64,000 bases of DNA from Selaginella moellendorffii (GCF_000143415.4 NW_003314282.1:1983697-2047696); one strand, 5' to 3'; numbered from the stretch's first letter, positions 1 through 10,898 are shown. The notes: generated from the sequence alone by a model not told the origin. Numbers and translations: made by a program.

Positions 1-360
1 TCACATGCAACTATATAGTGAGTGGCACTGTAAGTAATTACCATACATGAGAGAGAGATAAATAAGGGGGATAAACCTCAAAATCATATTTAGTATAATT
101 GTATTGCAACTAAACTAAAGATGAGGTGAAAATTTTAATTTACCACTATATATAATAATTAAAGCTCAATCTTAAAATCACACACAATTAGATCTTATAC
201 ATGCATATGTATAGTCATTGTTATAGAGAATTAAAATTGGCTTTGCTATATAACACAAACATGGATGGCAATGTGTGGTACACTAAGCAATAAAAGACAA
301 ATTCAAACTTATATCAACAAATAGAAAAGGGATATTTTGGTATAAAAATGAGTTTAGAAA
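1..360 (-). mobile_element. decayed Ty3/gypsy fragment (protease region)
   Basis: This AT-rich stretch aligns by eye, base for base over long runs, with about 3760-4110 of the nearly intact element next to it (536-5543), in the same orientation. Shared landmarks include the run AAGGGGGA, the phrase ATGAGGT, CATGCATATGTA against CATGCATGTGTA, and AACATG/AATGTGTGGTA against ACAACATGTGGCAA. Most mismatches replace C by T or G by A. The homologous part of the intact element encodes the aspartic protease; here no reading frame survives. The match fades after about 360, and 361-535 holds nothing recognisable. It is an older copy of the same family, probably once longer to the left. Confidence 0.7.
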
Positions 361-535
361 GGGTTATTTATTATAATTTTCTTTTATTTAGTCTGAGTCC
401 CAATAAATTTAAAATTCTCCAATCCTATGTTACATATTATTAAAAAAATCTCTCTTAATTTAATTAGAATTGATAATACTTAATTGGATTTTATTATTGT
501 TTTAGTTTAAATATAGACCTGAAAAAAATATAATT

Positions 536-710
536 TGTGAGTGCATGGAATATGGAAAGAGAATACAAAAATGTGCATATCAATTAGCCCAGAAACCCTA
601 GCTTATATACAGGAGCGAGTGGTCCAGATTAAAACTAATCCGACGGCTACCAAAATCCCACTACGCTAATATTAGTATACAGCATCGTAGCCATACACTT
701 GGCCCTCACA
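536..710 (-). repeat. 3' LTR of the gypsy element
   Basis: It is 175 bp, starting TGTGAGTGCA and ending CCCTCACA on the plus strand, and matches 5369-5543 except at 8 sites, all transitions. Being downstream of integrase on the coding (minus) strand, it is the 3' copy. It is short for a gypsy LTR. Confidence 0.93.
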
Positions 711-725
711 TCATCCCCTCCTCTC
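711..725 (-). other. polypurine tract of the gypsy element
   Basis: On the minus strand this reads GAGAGGAGGGGATGA, an all-purine run broken by a single T, and abuts the TG start of the 3' LTR. This is where plus-strand DNA synthesis is primed in LTR retrotransposons. Confidence 0.8.
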
Positions 726-742
726 GGAATAATGGAAGGCCG

Positions 743-2734
743 TCAGGGTTCTCTTGTAGATGGGCCGGGATATGGAGGAACGTCAAGAGGAGGCATCGGT
801 GGATCTGTAAATGGTATTAACTGCTCCTGATCCCTTTGTATGAAGCGTTTTAACCACTGCACATGCACAATCTCCGGAGGATCGGCCTGCTGAACGTCAT
901 GCCGAACCTCATAAACTTGTGGTCCAACATGCCGCAACACCCGATACGGTCCTTTCCACTGCGCAAGGAGCCCCTTAGATAAACCACATACCGTAAGATG
1001 GGGAAAACAGACTAACACCAAATCATCCACTTTGTACTCTGCAGGTGGACGATGATGGGAATTGTAGTGCCGTTGTTGTCCCACTTGTACGCGGCCTAAG
1101 TGTTCAGCAGACTCTGCTCGGACAAGTGGAAGAATGCTTGTCAAATATTGATCCCATGACCTAACATCAGGAGCTCGTGGCAATCGCGAAGGTAAACCCA
1201 GCTCCATTGGTAATATTGGATCATGACCATATAAAAGTTTATATGGTGAAGCACCAACAGAACTCTGCACCCCTGTGACATAGGCATACCGAAGAGACGG
1301 CAAATAACCATCCCAATCTGAATGCTGAAAGTTCACATACTTCACAATCATCCCTTTGAATGTCCGAACGAGCCGTTCCACCAGACCGTCTGATTGTGGA
1401 TGATAAGCACTCGTAAAAGTGTGGCGTATCCCCAACCGAGATGTCAAAACATGAAATACCTCAACCATAAATGCAGGACCATTATCCGAAAGAATCTGCT
1501 CTAGACAAGAATGCTAGAACACCACTCGATTGAGGAGGAAATATCCAACAGCAGTTGCAAAGGCACTAGCAAGAGCACCAACTTCCACCCAACGAGTCAA
1601 GTAGTCAGAAGCAATAATAACATACTCATTGCCAGCAGTCGATCGTGGAAAAGGTCCCATAAGATCAAACGCCACCAACTCAAATGGACGGGAAACTGCA
1701 ATTGACTCCAACCGTCCTTCCGCAGCACAAGGGGGAGTATTACGAGTTTGGCACCAAATGCAGCTACGCACATACCAGATAATATCACGTCGCATCTCTA
1801 GCCAATAGAAAGACCTGTGCAGCTTCTCGGTGACACGACGGTGTCCCATATGCCCACCTAAAACAGGAGAATCATGGTAGGCATGGAGAAACCGCGGAAT
1901 AAACACCGAAGGCACCACCAGCCGTAAATGATCATCAGGATCCGTCCCTACAAAATAAAGGTCATCTTCAAGGCAATATTGAGAATGTAAATGCCGGAAA
2001 GGCAAGTCATCAGCAAGTGATCCAGGATTCTCAAACCCATCTCGAAGCCTTCGAATCCACGGCTCAATCTTTTGAGCCTCGCGAACCTCATCAAGAGAAG
2101 GTAGATCTTGCTCTGTGCCCTGTGGACACTGAACGTCAAGGACAGCAACTGCCGACGGCACAAAATCCTCATCTGGAAAATCCACAGATGTTGGAACAAC
2201 AGGTTCGTCAGAAACATGAGAAGTGAGTGGAGAAGGAAGAGGAACTCGAGAAAGGGCATCAGCATCAGCCATAGAACTCCCTGGGCGATGAACAACATCA
2301 AAATCATATATCTAAAGCTTCAAAGCCCATCGAGCCGTACGACCAACCAGGTTCTTCTGCTTCAATAATGAAGTAACAACAGCATGGTCACCTTCAAGTA
2401 ACGTCCGAGAACCATGTAGATATGCATAAAGTTTCTCGAAACCCCAGACTGCTGCTAAACACTCCTTCTCTATCGTGGAGTAGTTCATCTCCGTTGGTTG
2501 TAATGTACAGCTTATGTATGCAATGGGATGGCACTGACCAGGCACACTCGAGCTCTCTTGCATCAATACACCTCCAAGACCAATGTCAGAAGCATCCACG
2601 CGCAAAATAAAAGGTCAAGTGTAGTCAGGATATGCCAAAATTGGAGGAGTCGTTAATAGCTCTTTGAGATTCATGAATGCCCGCTCACAATCCGGAGACC
2701 AGATGAAAGATGACGTTGATGACTTTAGCAACGC
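743..2734 (-). pseudogene. pol 3' part: RNase H and integrase with in-frame stops
   Basis: One reading frame continues through the region but is cut by TGA at 2615-2617, TAG at 2312-2314 and TAG at 1514-1516, after the TGA at 2735-2737 that ends the RT block. RNase H starts near LRVDASDIGLGG (about 2605). Integrase has its HHCC zinc-binding region (GHMGHRR ... CIWCQ), the first catalytic Asp in AFDLMGPFP, and the distal block TSAYHPQSDGLVER with the catalytic Glu. The last part (YKVDDLVLV ... QWKGPYRVL) is the usual gypsy integrase C-terminal region. Each stop is one C-to-T or G-to-A change from CAG or TGG, as inferred from conserved residues at those sites. Confidence 0.9.
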
Positions 2735-4156
2735 TCACAATGGTGTAGTGCGATCGGAAAGATGATCCACAAAACAACCGAGATACTGCACCTTACCCAA
2801 AAAACGCTGCACATCATTCACACACTTCGGAGTAGGGAACTTTAGAACAGCCACAAGTTTGTCAGGATCAACTTGCAAACCCTCACGAGAAATACGGTAC
2901 CCAAGATAAGTTGTGTCCTTGGACCTAAACACGCACTTTGACCGCTTCAGCTTTAAACCAACGTCGCGTAGCTGATCCAACACTTTACAAACATCACGAA
3001 CATGCTCCTCCCACGTCCCCTCCGAGTGGATCAAGACATCATCAATGAAGTCAGCCGTCACCTCTGACATATCGCAAAGAACCTCGTCCATCATCCGCTG
3101 AAAAGTTGCTGGAGCATTGTTCAAACCAAACGGCATCACCAAGAACTCGTACAAACCAAATGGTGTACGAAAAGCAGTCTTAGAAATATCTTCTTCGGCC
3201 ATCGGTACTTGCCAATACCCAGAAGCAAGATCTAGCTTGGTGAACCAACGACTTCGCCCCAGACGATCCAAGAGATCAGCAGTGTGAGGAAGAGGGTACA
3301 CGTCCGGGATCGTCACTTCATTTAATGGACGATAGTCGATGTAGAAACGAATACTCCCATCAGGCTTCGTCACAAGATGAGGTTCACATGCCCAAGGACT
3401 CCGCGATTTCCGAATAACACCCTTCTCCAACATCTCCTTGACGTTTGCACGTAAAATCTTGATCTCCTTGGGTGACTGACGACGAACAGGAACCATGATT
3501 GGATGAGCATCCCCGGTTGGAATGGGATGACGTGTGGCAATCTTGGCCCCAGACGATAGGTCAAAGTCAAAGAGATCAGAATACTCCTTCATGAGCTGGT
3601 CAACAGCTACAACACAAAGATCATCGGAGGGATCGGAAAAGGGAAGAGCAGAACAAGATGGAGACACAAGAGGAAATAGTGGGGGAACAAAAGTAATGGA
3701 AGCAGAGGTAAAAGTAGAGGGACAAAGAGGTACGGAAGTGAGAGGAATGGATGAAACATAAGGAAGTATGAGACAAGGGGGAGAAGCCTCAAAGTCACAC
3801 TTGGCATGATTGCGCTGCAACCAATCTATACCAAAAATGAGGTCAAAAGCTTGACTCGGCACCACCCGCAACAACTACATCTCAAGCTCGAAATCGCCCA
3901 CATGCACAACCAGGTCTACCTCATCTCGTGCACATGCATGTGTACGGCCGTTGCCATAAAGAATGAAAACTGGATCCGCCGCACGACGCAAATGTAGACG
4001 ACAACATGTGGCAACAGGTCGAGCAATAGAAGATAAACTCGAACCTGTATCAACCAACACGGAGAGAAGAATAGGAGACCTCTTGTTATAAAAACGAGCT
4101 TGGAGAGTAAACATTGGATGAACCGGTGCCGAGTGAACCCTTGATGATACTCCCAA
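2735..4156 (-). pseudogene. pol 5' part: protease and reverse transcriptase
   Basis: The protease region (4156-3875) has the retropepsin active-site motif LVDTGSS. It is separated from reverse transcriptase (3874-2735) by an in-frame TAG at 3875-3877. RT shows the expected series of motifs: FYIDYRPLNE, WFTKLDLASGYWQV, FGLYEFLVMPFGLNNAPATF, and the catalytic FIDD box in place of the commoner YVDD or FVDD. The block ends at TGA 2735-2737 where a Trp codon is expected. The protease frame differs from gag; whether a programmed frameshift once joined them cannot be decided from one copy. Confidence 0.9.
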
Positions 4157-4202
4157 AAGAAAGATAGAGGGGTCACTAACTTATTCGCGCAAGGTCCCTC
4201 CA

Positions 4203-5135
4203 TTACTCGCGCGACTCCTCATTTCCCGAATGCACCTCGGTATCAAAACCTTCCACCGCAGCAGCACCAACGGGACGTTGCTGACGCCAAGGTCTCCACC
4301 CAGGAAATGGAGGTCGCCAATCCGGAAAGCACCGACAACGCCGATAAGTATGACCAACTTCATCACACGCCCAGCAACGAACATCACGGCCATGACCACG
4401 TCCTCGCCCTTGTCCTTGGACTCGAGTAGCAGCAGCATCAACCTCCATGGGAACAGGACCATCACTCATAGGAAGTGGAGCTGAAGGACCTGTAGCAAGA
4501 AGTGGAAGAGGCGACGTCTCATAACGTTGTGCCAAATGAAGAGCATCGTCAAGAGTGGCAGGAGCAAGTGCATGCACAAGTTCGACAAGATCTTGACGAA
4601 GTGCTGGCCACAACATTCCTAGCTTGATCCGCTCCGACATATTTGGCTCCACACGAAGCAAAAGATTTCGGAAACGAATGCCAAATTGCATCACCGACTC
4701 AGATGGCCCTTGGCGAAGACGATGCAATTGTTGGAAGGCATCATCACAATCGTCAGCGTGTCCGAAGGCGCGTTTGAAGACATCCGGAAGAACACTCCAA
4801 TCGCCACGAGTGGCTGCGCTCAATCCATTGTACCACTGCAATGCCATCCCTTGGAGACATGTGGGGAACTCACGCAAACGTCGAGCATCATCCCAAGAAT
4901 GATATGTGGCAATCACTGTGAAGTGATCGAACCAATGGTACACATCATCCCCAGGATTCCCACGAAAGAACTCCGGCCGAACACGAGGATTGGCACCAAG
5001 AGCAGAAGGAGTTGTACCATGTGCCGTGAACGCCGCCATCAACTGAGTTTAGTTGTTCAATTGCAAGCGCATAGCATCAAGCAATTGAACCAACTGCTGC
5101 TCTAAAGTCAAAGGAGGAGATTGCGGATCGGCCAT
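4203..5135 (-). pseudogene. gag with CCHC zinc knuckle, one nonsense codon
   Basis: The likely start is the ATG at 5135 (MADPQSPPLT). A TAA at 5051-5049 interrupts codon 29; the frame then stays open to the stop at 4205-4203. The middle has the capsid-like retrotransposon gag domain (WFDHF ... LQGMALQWYNGL), followed by a single knuckle CWACDEVGHTYRRC, which fits C-x2-C-x4-H-x4-C, preceded by an Arg/Gly-rich stretch. It would package the element's RNA into particles. The single stop is one C-to-T change from a Gln codon. No other damage is obvious. Confidence 0.88.
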
Positions 5136-5349
5136 GAAGATGAATGAAAAAGAAAGAGCAAAAGAAGAGAAATGACAAAAAGCTGGAAAGAAATGGTAAA
5201 TCTAGATAATGCAAAAAGCTAGATCTAAACCAAAATCCTGAAAGGAAAGAACAAAAGAAAGGAAATGGAAAAAGCTAGATCTAAACAATGCAAAAGCTAG
5301 ATCTAAACCGAAATCCCAAATCCAAGCACTCCCCAGGGACAATCAAAGG
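5136..5349 (-). other. gypsy 5' leader with short tandem motif
   Basis: Between the primer site and gag lies a purine/pyrimidine-skewed leader in which the plus-strand phrase AAGCTAGATCTAAAC recurs three times (near 5214, 5270 and 5292). No coding frame. The repeats are probably internal slippage products. Confidence 0.6.
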
Positions 5350-5367
5350 TGCCCCTCATCTCCACCA
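5350..5367 (-). other. primer-binding site region
   Basis: Directly inside the 5' LTR, one base from its end, the minus strand reads TGGTGGAGATGAGGGGC. The leading TGG fits pairing with a tRNA CCA tail. The sequence is not the common initiator-Met site (TGGTATCAGAGC); I cannot name the tRNA. Confidence 0.6.
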
Positions 5368-5368
5368 A

Positions 5369-5543
5369 TGTGAGTGCATGGAATATGGAAAGAGAATACA
5401 GAAATGTGCATATCAATTAGCCCAGAAACCTTAACTTATATACAGGAGCGAGTGGTCCAGATTGAAACCAATCCGACGGCTACCAAAATCCCACTACGCT
5501 AATATTAGTATACGGCATCGTAGCCGTACACTTGGCCTTCACA
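5369..5543 (-). repeat. 5' LTR of the gypsy element
   Basis: It is the 175-bp partner of 536-710 and the promoter-bearing copy for the minus-strand transcript. Compared with its partner it has eight single-base differences, each A/G or C/T. A TATATAC motif in the middle may be part of the element's core promoter, but this is weak. Confidence 0.93.
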
Positions 5544-5899
5544 AATTGAATTTTCAATTCACTACTTCAAAAAAGTTTATATAATTACTTATAGTATGAA
5601 ATCCTTATGGTTATTTATATACACACCACAAATGTAGAGTATTTGGGAAATCTATCTTTGGGAACATATTTTTCCAATAATTTCTATGGCTCATTCTAGG
5701 TTATTAGTCTTTTGCTCTTATCTTTTAATTATTGCACCAAACAATATAAAATCATTACCTCCATCCTTGATGTATCATTTCAGTTCCATAGCAAAAGCTG
5801 TGTTTTGCTAAGTCCAAAGGGTATTCACCCTTAGTAAGTGTCTTGAATATTTTCTACTAGGGGTTTTATTCATAACCCAACCTTGCGACCCTTAAATAA
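5544..5899. other. AT-rich spacer, nothing recognised
   Basis: It is about 70% A+T with no frame, no LTR match and no repeat partner seen elsewhere in the window. It may contain the unrecognisable 5' end of the chromovirus that follows. Confidence 0.5.
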
Positions 5900-6183
5900 G
5901 TCTTTCTTTTGAGATTACTTTATTAAACTCATGACATCTATAATGAGGTGCTAAAGGTGCAATATGTCATCAAAGGTTTGAGCTTAGTAGATGTGCAGTA
6001 GAAGATCAAGAAGGATTTTTCAACAACATTGACTAATGATATCACTAGGGCTCAGATCTTTTCACCTAAACTATCAATCAACTTAGTCAACTATATTCAA
6101 CAAGATGGTCTATAAGGTAGTCAATATAATGATCAGCCTACCAATACTTCATATTTAGGGACAAAACAATTATTGTTTTGTCA

Positions 6184-6575
6184 TGGCTTGAAGAGTGGAG
6201 ATGGCAATGAGGCCAAAAGAAATCATTTGGACCAATGAGAGAAGGATAAGGTAGAGGACAATTGTTTTCATTGTCATAAGGCTAAATATCATGACAAAGA
6301 TTGTCCTTTTATGAAGGGATCAAAGAATGCTAAAGTGAATGTGGTAGAATCCATCGTGGATACAATTGTTGTTCCATCGTGGCTCAAAGAGTGGAGATAA
6401 CTATGAGGCCAAAAGAAATCATTTGAACTAGCAAGAGAAGGATAAAGTGGAGGGTAATTGTTTTTGTTATCACAAGGTTGGATATCATAACAAAGATTGT
6501 CCTCTTGTGAAGAGATAAAAAAATGCTAAAGTAAATATGGTGGAATCTAAAGTGGATATAGCTCAGGCATCTATT
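6184..6575 (+). repeat. tandem duplication (about 196 bp) of the gag knuckle region
   Basis: The segment starting TGGCTTGAAGAGTGGAGAT at 6184 recurs as TGGCTCAAAGAGTGGAGAT at 6380. Both copies run through AAAAGAAATCATTTG, a Cys/His knuckle region (CFHCHKAKYHDKDC in the first copy), and KNAKVN. In each copy a Tyr sits where the knuckle His is expected, so neither is canonical. It may be an ancestral double knuckle or a later duplication. Confidence 0.8.
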
Positions 6576-7279
6576 GTGGTGGCTTTTCTACACCATGCGA
6601 CAAAAGTTTAAGAATCTAAGTTTTAAGTTTATATCAACTCTATAAAGCTTAATAAATATATTTGTAGCTTTTGATATAGATTTTCAAGTTTTGCACCGCA
6701 GTGTGATTCCAAAAGAAGCTACTTATGAAGGCCAAAAAGGACATTCAGGGTAGTGCTATTAGTATTCTTTTCAATCTAGATGCTATACATAGCTTTTTTG
6801 ATAAAGCAATTTGGTTCGCTTATGGAAAAGAGTTTCCATCTATTATAACCACTTTATAGATTACTACATAGCATTTGTGTTTATAGTGAATGGGCTCTTA
6901 GTGTTCCTTTGACTGTTCAAGGGAATTTCAACCATCCTTTATTCCATGTTATGGATCTTGGTCGTGTAAATGTTATTCTTGGGAAGGAATGGTTTTATGA
7001 CAAGAAGCCAGGGATTGATTAAGAGTGTAATGTTCTATGTATCGAAGTTGATGATATTGTAAAAGAGATTGTCAGGATAAACAATAATGATATTTTTGTG
7101 GTGTATCCATTCTTTTTTAATATGATCATGTTTGATTTGGCATATGTTCATGGGCATAGGGCTTGGGTGGATTGCATTCAAGAGGAGTTTTGTGACATAT
7201 TTTCAAATGAGTTGCCTAATGGTTTGCTTCTGAACATGGAATTCAACATGAGATTGACTTAGTTCCTAGAGCTACCCCT

Positions 7280-7910
7280 TATTAGTGACAACTGACTTGT
7301 ATTACTCCTGCTGAAGATGAGGAGATTAATAGGCATCTTGATGAGTACCTTCGAAAAGGGTGGTTACAAATCAACAAGTTTTTTTAGGTTACTCCAGTGG
7401 TGATGGTCAAGAAGAAATATAGTACATAGCATCTTTACATGAAGTACAAAGGATTGAATGATAAAATGGTGAAGAATGTGTTCCCAATCCTTCATATCAA
7501 TGATTTGCTCAATCATCTTTGTGGTGCTTGATATTTTTCAAAGATTGATTTGAGGTAAAAATATCATCAGATTTATGTTAAGTTGGAGGATGTTCCAAAA
7601 ACTACATTCCAAATAAGGATGGGTCACTACAAGTTTTTGGTGATGCCATTTGGTTTCACAAATGCTCCTACAGCTTTATAGAGATTAATGAATCAAATTC
7701 TACAACCTTATTTGGGAAATTTTGCAATTTATTATTTTGATGATATTCTAGTATTCAACTCTTCAATATAGAAACATGAGATGCATGTGTAAAATGTTTT
7801 GCAACTTTTGAGGGATAACAAGCTCTGCTCAAAGGTATCTAAGTGTGAGTTTTTCTTGGAAGAGATTGAATTTTCGACCATTTGATTTTAATATGTAGAG
7901 TGAGAGTTGA
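7280..7910 (+). pseudogene. chromovirus reverse transcriptase remnant
   Basis: Translation in changing frames shows RT landmarks: EDEEINRHLDEYLRKGW, then FSKIDLR, then the palm region [17 protein letters not shown], and the catalytic YYFDDILVF. Stops occur inside conserved blocks (after CGA, DLR, PTAL), so it is not functional. Confidence 0.85.
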
Positions 7911-8172
7911 TCCTGCAAAGATCCAAGTCATGGTTAATTAGCCTATACCTTTGACACTGCATGATCTTCGTAATTTCCTTGGTATGGCTAAAGTTTTTTT
8001 ATGATTTATGAAGGACTTTTAGAGATAGTGGCTTCTTTGATTGATCTTCTCTAAAACATATTAAAACATGTTACTATTCATGATTAGGATGAGAAGTGTC
8101 AAGTGGCATTTCAATGTTTGAAGTAGTCTTATGCCTTTGCTTTTGTGTTGAAGATTTTTTTATTCTGAGAAG

Positions 8173-8460
8173 ATGCTTTATTTTGTTAAAGTGGAATTTA
8201 TTCAGTAAAGTGGGACATTAATTAGCATGTGTCCACATGCCATTTCCTAGTACTTAATTAATATTTATTAATATTTCTATCAGTTTTTTAATTTATTTTT
8301 TTATATTTCACAATATTATAACACAAAATCATATGAAAAGTTTTTAATTTATAAATTATAAAGCTAAAACTTCAATTTTTTATTGTTGTTATAAAAATGG
8401 CATGTGGCCACACACCATAAGTGGGATAATGAAAAGTTCCACTTTAACAAAATAAAGCAT
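8173..8460. mobile_element. foldback MITE inserted in the chromovirus RNase H
   Basis: The 288-bp unit begins and ends with a perfect 24-bp terminal inverted repeat (8173-8196 and 8437-8460, starting ATGCTTTATT). The flanks carry the 4-bp direct repeat GAAG (8169-8172 and 8461-8464). A second inverted pair lies inside (CCACATGCCATTT near 8232 against its complement near 8396), so the unit can fold into a hairpin. Removing the insert with one GAAG rejoins the RNase H frame from LKIFYSE into KLLMVKINASD, which shows it landed after that sequence existed. It has no coding capacity. A 4-bp duplication does not decide the superfamily. Confidence 0.85.
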
Positions 8461-8701
8461 GAAGCTTCTTATGGTTAAGATAAATGCAAGTGACATTGCC
8501 ATTAGAGCAATTTTGCTTCAAGTTAGGCATCCTCTTGCATATATGAGCCACAAATTTGATGTTACACAACAAAATTGGCCTACTCGAGACAAAGAGTTAT
8601 ATCCTGTGATTGTTATTGTGAAGGAATGGCAACAATATTTGTATAGATTGGACTTCCAGATGGATTTAGACCATCAGTCTTTCCAATATTTTAGTCGATA
8701 A
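8459..8701 (+). pseudogene. chromovirus RNase H remnant
   Basis: The open stretch shows INASDIAI, the first catalytic Asp region of retrotransposon RNase H, then HPLAYMSHKF, TRDKELYPV and LDHQSFQYF, in family order. Its upstream part is cut off by the MITE and its end by a stop at 8699. Confidence 0.85.
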
Positions 8702-9299
8702 AAGGACTTTTAAGGCTACCTTACTTGTTGGCAAGAGTTTCTGCAGGAAATGTCTATTAAAATTTGATACAAATATAAAGGTGATAATAAAGTAGCTAAT
8801 GCATTATCTAAGATGGTAGATTCTATTTTGTTCATAAAGCTATTTAGTGATCTCTTGGATGAGCTTAAGGAGTTTGTTGACTTTGACTCCTTTATCATTG
8901 ATATTTGCATGAAGGTTTTATTGAAAGGTGCCTTTGCAAATTTAAAGGATGACAAATTTGTGTCATTTAAGATACAAGATGGAATCCTGGTGAAGAAGGG
9001 ACGTATGGTGGTTACTCATATTAACAAAATCATCAAACGAAAATTGGTTGAGTGTCATGATATGCGAATGTAAGCTCCTAAGTTAAATAAGCTCTTAAGT
9101 TTTAACTTTCTGGGAAGTCACTCAGCCCAGTACTATTCAAACCCAAGGACGTTTAACTTCAAATATCCCAAGATCCTTAACCAATTGAAAAAAAAGGTGC
9201 ACTCTTATTCATGGGCCCTTTCCCTCTATATTTGAACCCCTATGGATAGTCTCTCAAATCGTTCTTTTTAGTTGCTTACAGCCAAGTGTTGCACATCTA

Positions 9300-10250
9300 G
9301 GGGTACTGAGAATGCATATATTAGTGAAGAGGCACTTCTTTTGGCCTAGGATGAAGTTAGATGTTGAGAAGTATATACATGGTTGTTTGACCTACCAAGC
9401 AGCCAAAGTTGATCATTAAAAGCTTGTTAACCACTATCAACCTCTACGTGTACTTGAGAATAAGTAGGATAGCATCTCAATAGACTTTATCACTGGTTTG
9501 TCCAAGACATTTCAAAGAAATAATGTTATTTAGATTGTTGTGGATCATTTAACAAAGATGGCTCATTTCTTCTACATAAAGATAACAATTAAAGCTTTTG
9601 AATTTGTTGAGTTGTTTGTAGATCAATTATTCAGTCTCTATAGTTTCTCGAGTGACATTGTGAGTGATCAGGATCCCAAGTTCACTTCCAAGTTTTGGCA
9701 AATAATCTTTAAGAAGCTAGAGATTAAGCTAAGCATTAGTAGTGGTGAGCATCCACAATCAGATAAGCAAACATAGAGCATGAATCAATTATTGGAAGAT
9801 ATGTTCAAGTCTTTTGTAGGAAACTTGACTCAATAGAGAGTATGGGTGAAGTATTTGCCTTTACTTCAATTTGCTCTCATTAGTGCTCATTAATCAACTA
9901 TTGGTATGTCTCCATTTATAGCAATATATAGCTATGAGCCTAGGTCTTTCATGAATTTGAGTTTGGCTTTAGTTTTGGTACTTCATGCTTGTGATTTCTT
10001 AGAGGATATGCAAAACAAGCTTGAGTTGGCAATGTTGAACATGAGGCAAGCTCAAGATCGAAACAAACAATTGGTTGATAAACATCATTATTATCAAGAA
10101 TACAAAGTTGGTGACAAAGTTTTCTTTAAACTATCAAATGCACAATAGTCTCTAAAAGAAGGTGGTATTGCTAAATTGTCTTTATGGTATTGTGGGCCTT
10201 GGACAATTTTACAACACGTAGAGGATCTTGTATATACTTTGGACTTGCCA
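9300..10250 (+). pseudogene. chromovirus integrase remnant
   Basis: The order is a zinc-binding-like block (HFFWPRMKLDVEKYIHGC), a catalytic-core start (SISIDFITGLSK), VVDHLTKMAHF, SDQDPKFTSKFW with the second Asp, SGEHPQSDKQT before the third catalytic position, and the C-terminal YKVGDKVFFKL. Stops at several places and lost Glu context make it inactive. Confidence 0.85.
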
Positions 10251-10379
10251 GCTAGTTCAAAAATTCATCCAAATTCCATATAACCAAACTTAAAGCATGT
10301 TTGCACTTTAGTGATGTTGTGGATCAAGCCATCATCTAAGTCCCAAAGATTGATGTTGAGAAGGCTAGTCCAGCTAATA

Positions 10380-10552
10380 TTTTTACTCAAAGATTGGTGA
10401 AAACACGCTAGAAGATAACTAAAGAGTTGTTAGTTCAGTGAAATAATTATTCCATAAACAAAGTTATATGGGAAACTAAAGATGATGTGAAGAGAGTGTT
10501 TTTGAGTTTTAATTATGACTTGGATGACATTCCTAAGGAAGGGGAGAATTGA
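10380..10552 (+). pseudogene. chromodomain-like tail of the integrase
   Basis: In one frame the sequence gives TQRLVKTR, a stop, KITKELLVQ, a stop, NNYSINKVIWETKDDVKR. This matches the plant chromovirus pattern, in which a chromodomain follows integrase (KELLVQW ... ATWE). The stops replace expected Arg and Trp codons. Confidence 0.65.
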
Positions 10553-10898
10553 GTTTTATAGCCATATTATTATATGATTTGAGCCATTTATTTTATTCTC
10601 ATTCTCTTGTTTCTATGGCAGTATTGTCATATAAGAAAGTTATATTACTTTCTTTCTTTCTTTCATTGCTATTTGTCATAATGTTGGTATTGCCGTTTGC
10701 ACATCTTTTCTCATAGCCATATTGCATTAGACTCCCTTCATATGAGGTTTATTTAGCTTCTTAGTATTGCCATCTGTGGTTGGGTCATTAGGGAGGGGAG
10801 ATTAACACAAACCATAAGAATATTCTAAAAATATTTCATTGCCTATGGGATTCAAGGCTGGAAGGTTGGCCTAGGGTTTACTCTTTATTCATTTTCTT
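10553..10898 (+). other. possible 3' LTR remnant of the chromovirus
   Basis: It follows the purine-rich tract, is AT-rich, and contains no frame. A second purine run (TTAGGGAGGGGAGATT, about 10788) precedes a stretch with TTTAGGGTTTACTC-like sequence. Without a 5' partner this stays a position-based guess. Confidence 0.3.

Larger units (their letters stand above)
536..5543 (-). mobile_element. Ty3/gypsy LTR retrotransposon, nearly full length, inactivated
   Basis: Two 175-bp direct repeats starting TG and ending CA bound the element (536-710 and 5369-5543). The flanks share AATT (532-535 and 5544-5547), a possible 4-bp remnant of a target duplication. Read on the minus strand, the order is 5' LTR, primer-binding region, gag with a CCHC knuckle, protease, reverse transcriptase, RNase H, integrase, polypurine tract, 3' LTR; protease before RT and integrase last is the Ty3/gypsy order. 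No chromodomain is apparent after integrase. Gag carries one in-frame stop and pol five, so it cannot make its proteins. Gag and pol lie in different frames. The two LTRs differ at 8 sites, about 95% identity, suggesting a moderately recent insertion. Confidence 0.95.
5900..10560 (+). mobile_element. decayed chromovirus-type Ty3/gypsy element
   Basis: Fragments of a complete gypsy polyprotein lie in order on the plus strand: gag zinc knuckle (about 6260), reverse transcriptase (about 7300-7900, with PFGFTNAPT and YYFDDILVF), RNase H (8459-8701, with INASDIAI and HPLAYMSHKF), integrase (about 9300-10250, HPQSDKQT block) and a chromodomain-like tail (about 10380-10552). Many stops interrupt it, mostly TAA/TAG/TGA where Gln, Arg or Trp is expected. 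A purine-rich AAGGAAGGGGAGAA at about 10536-10550 may be the polypurine tract, so a 3' LTR would begin near 10551. No matching 5' LTR was found. A MITE splits it at 8173-8460. Confidence 0.85.
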
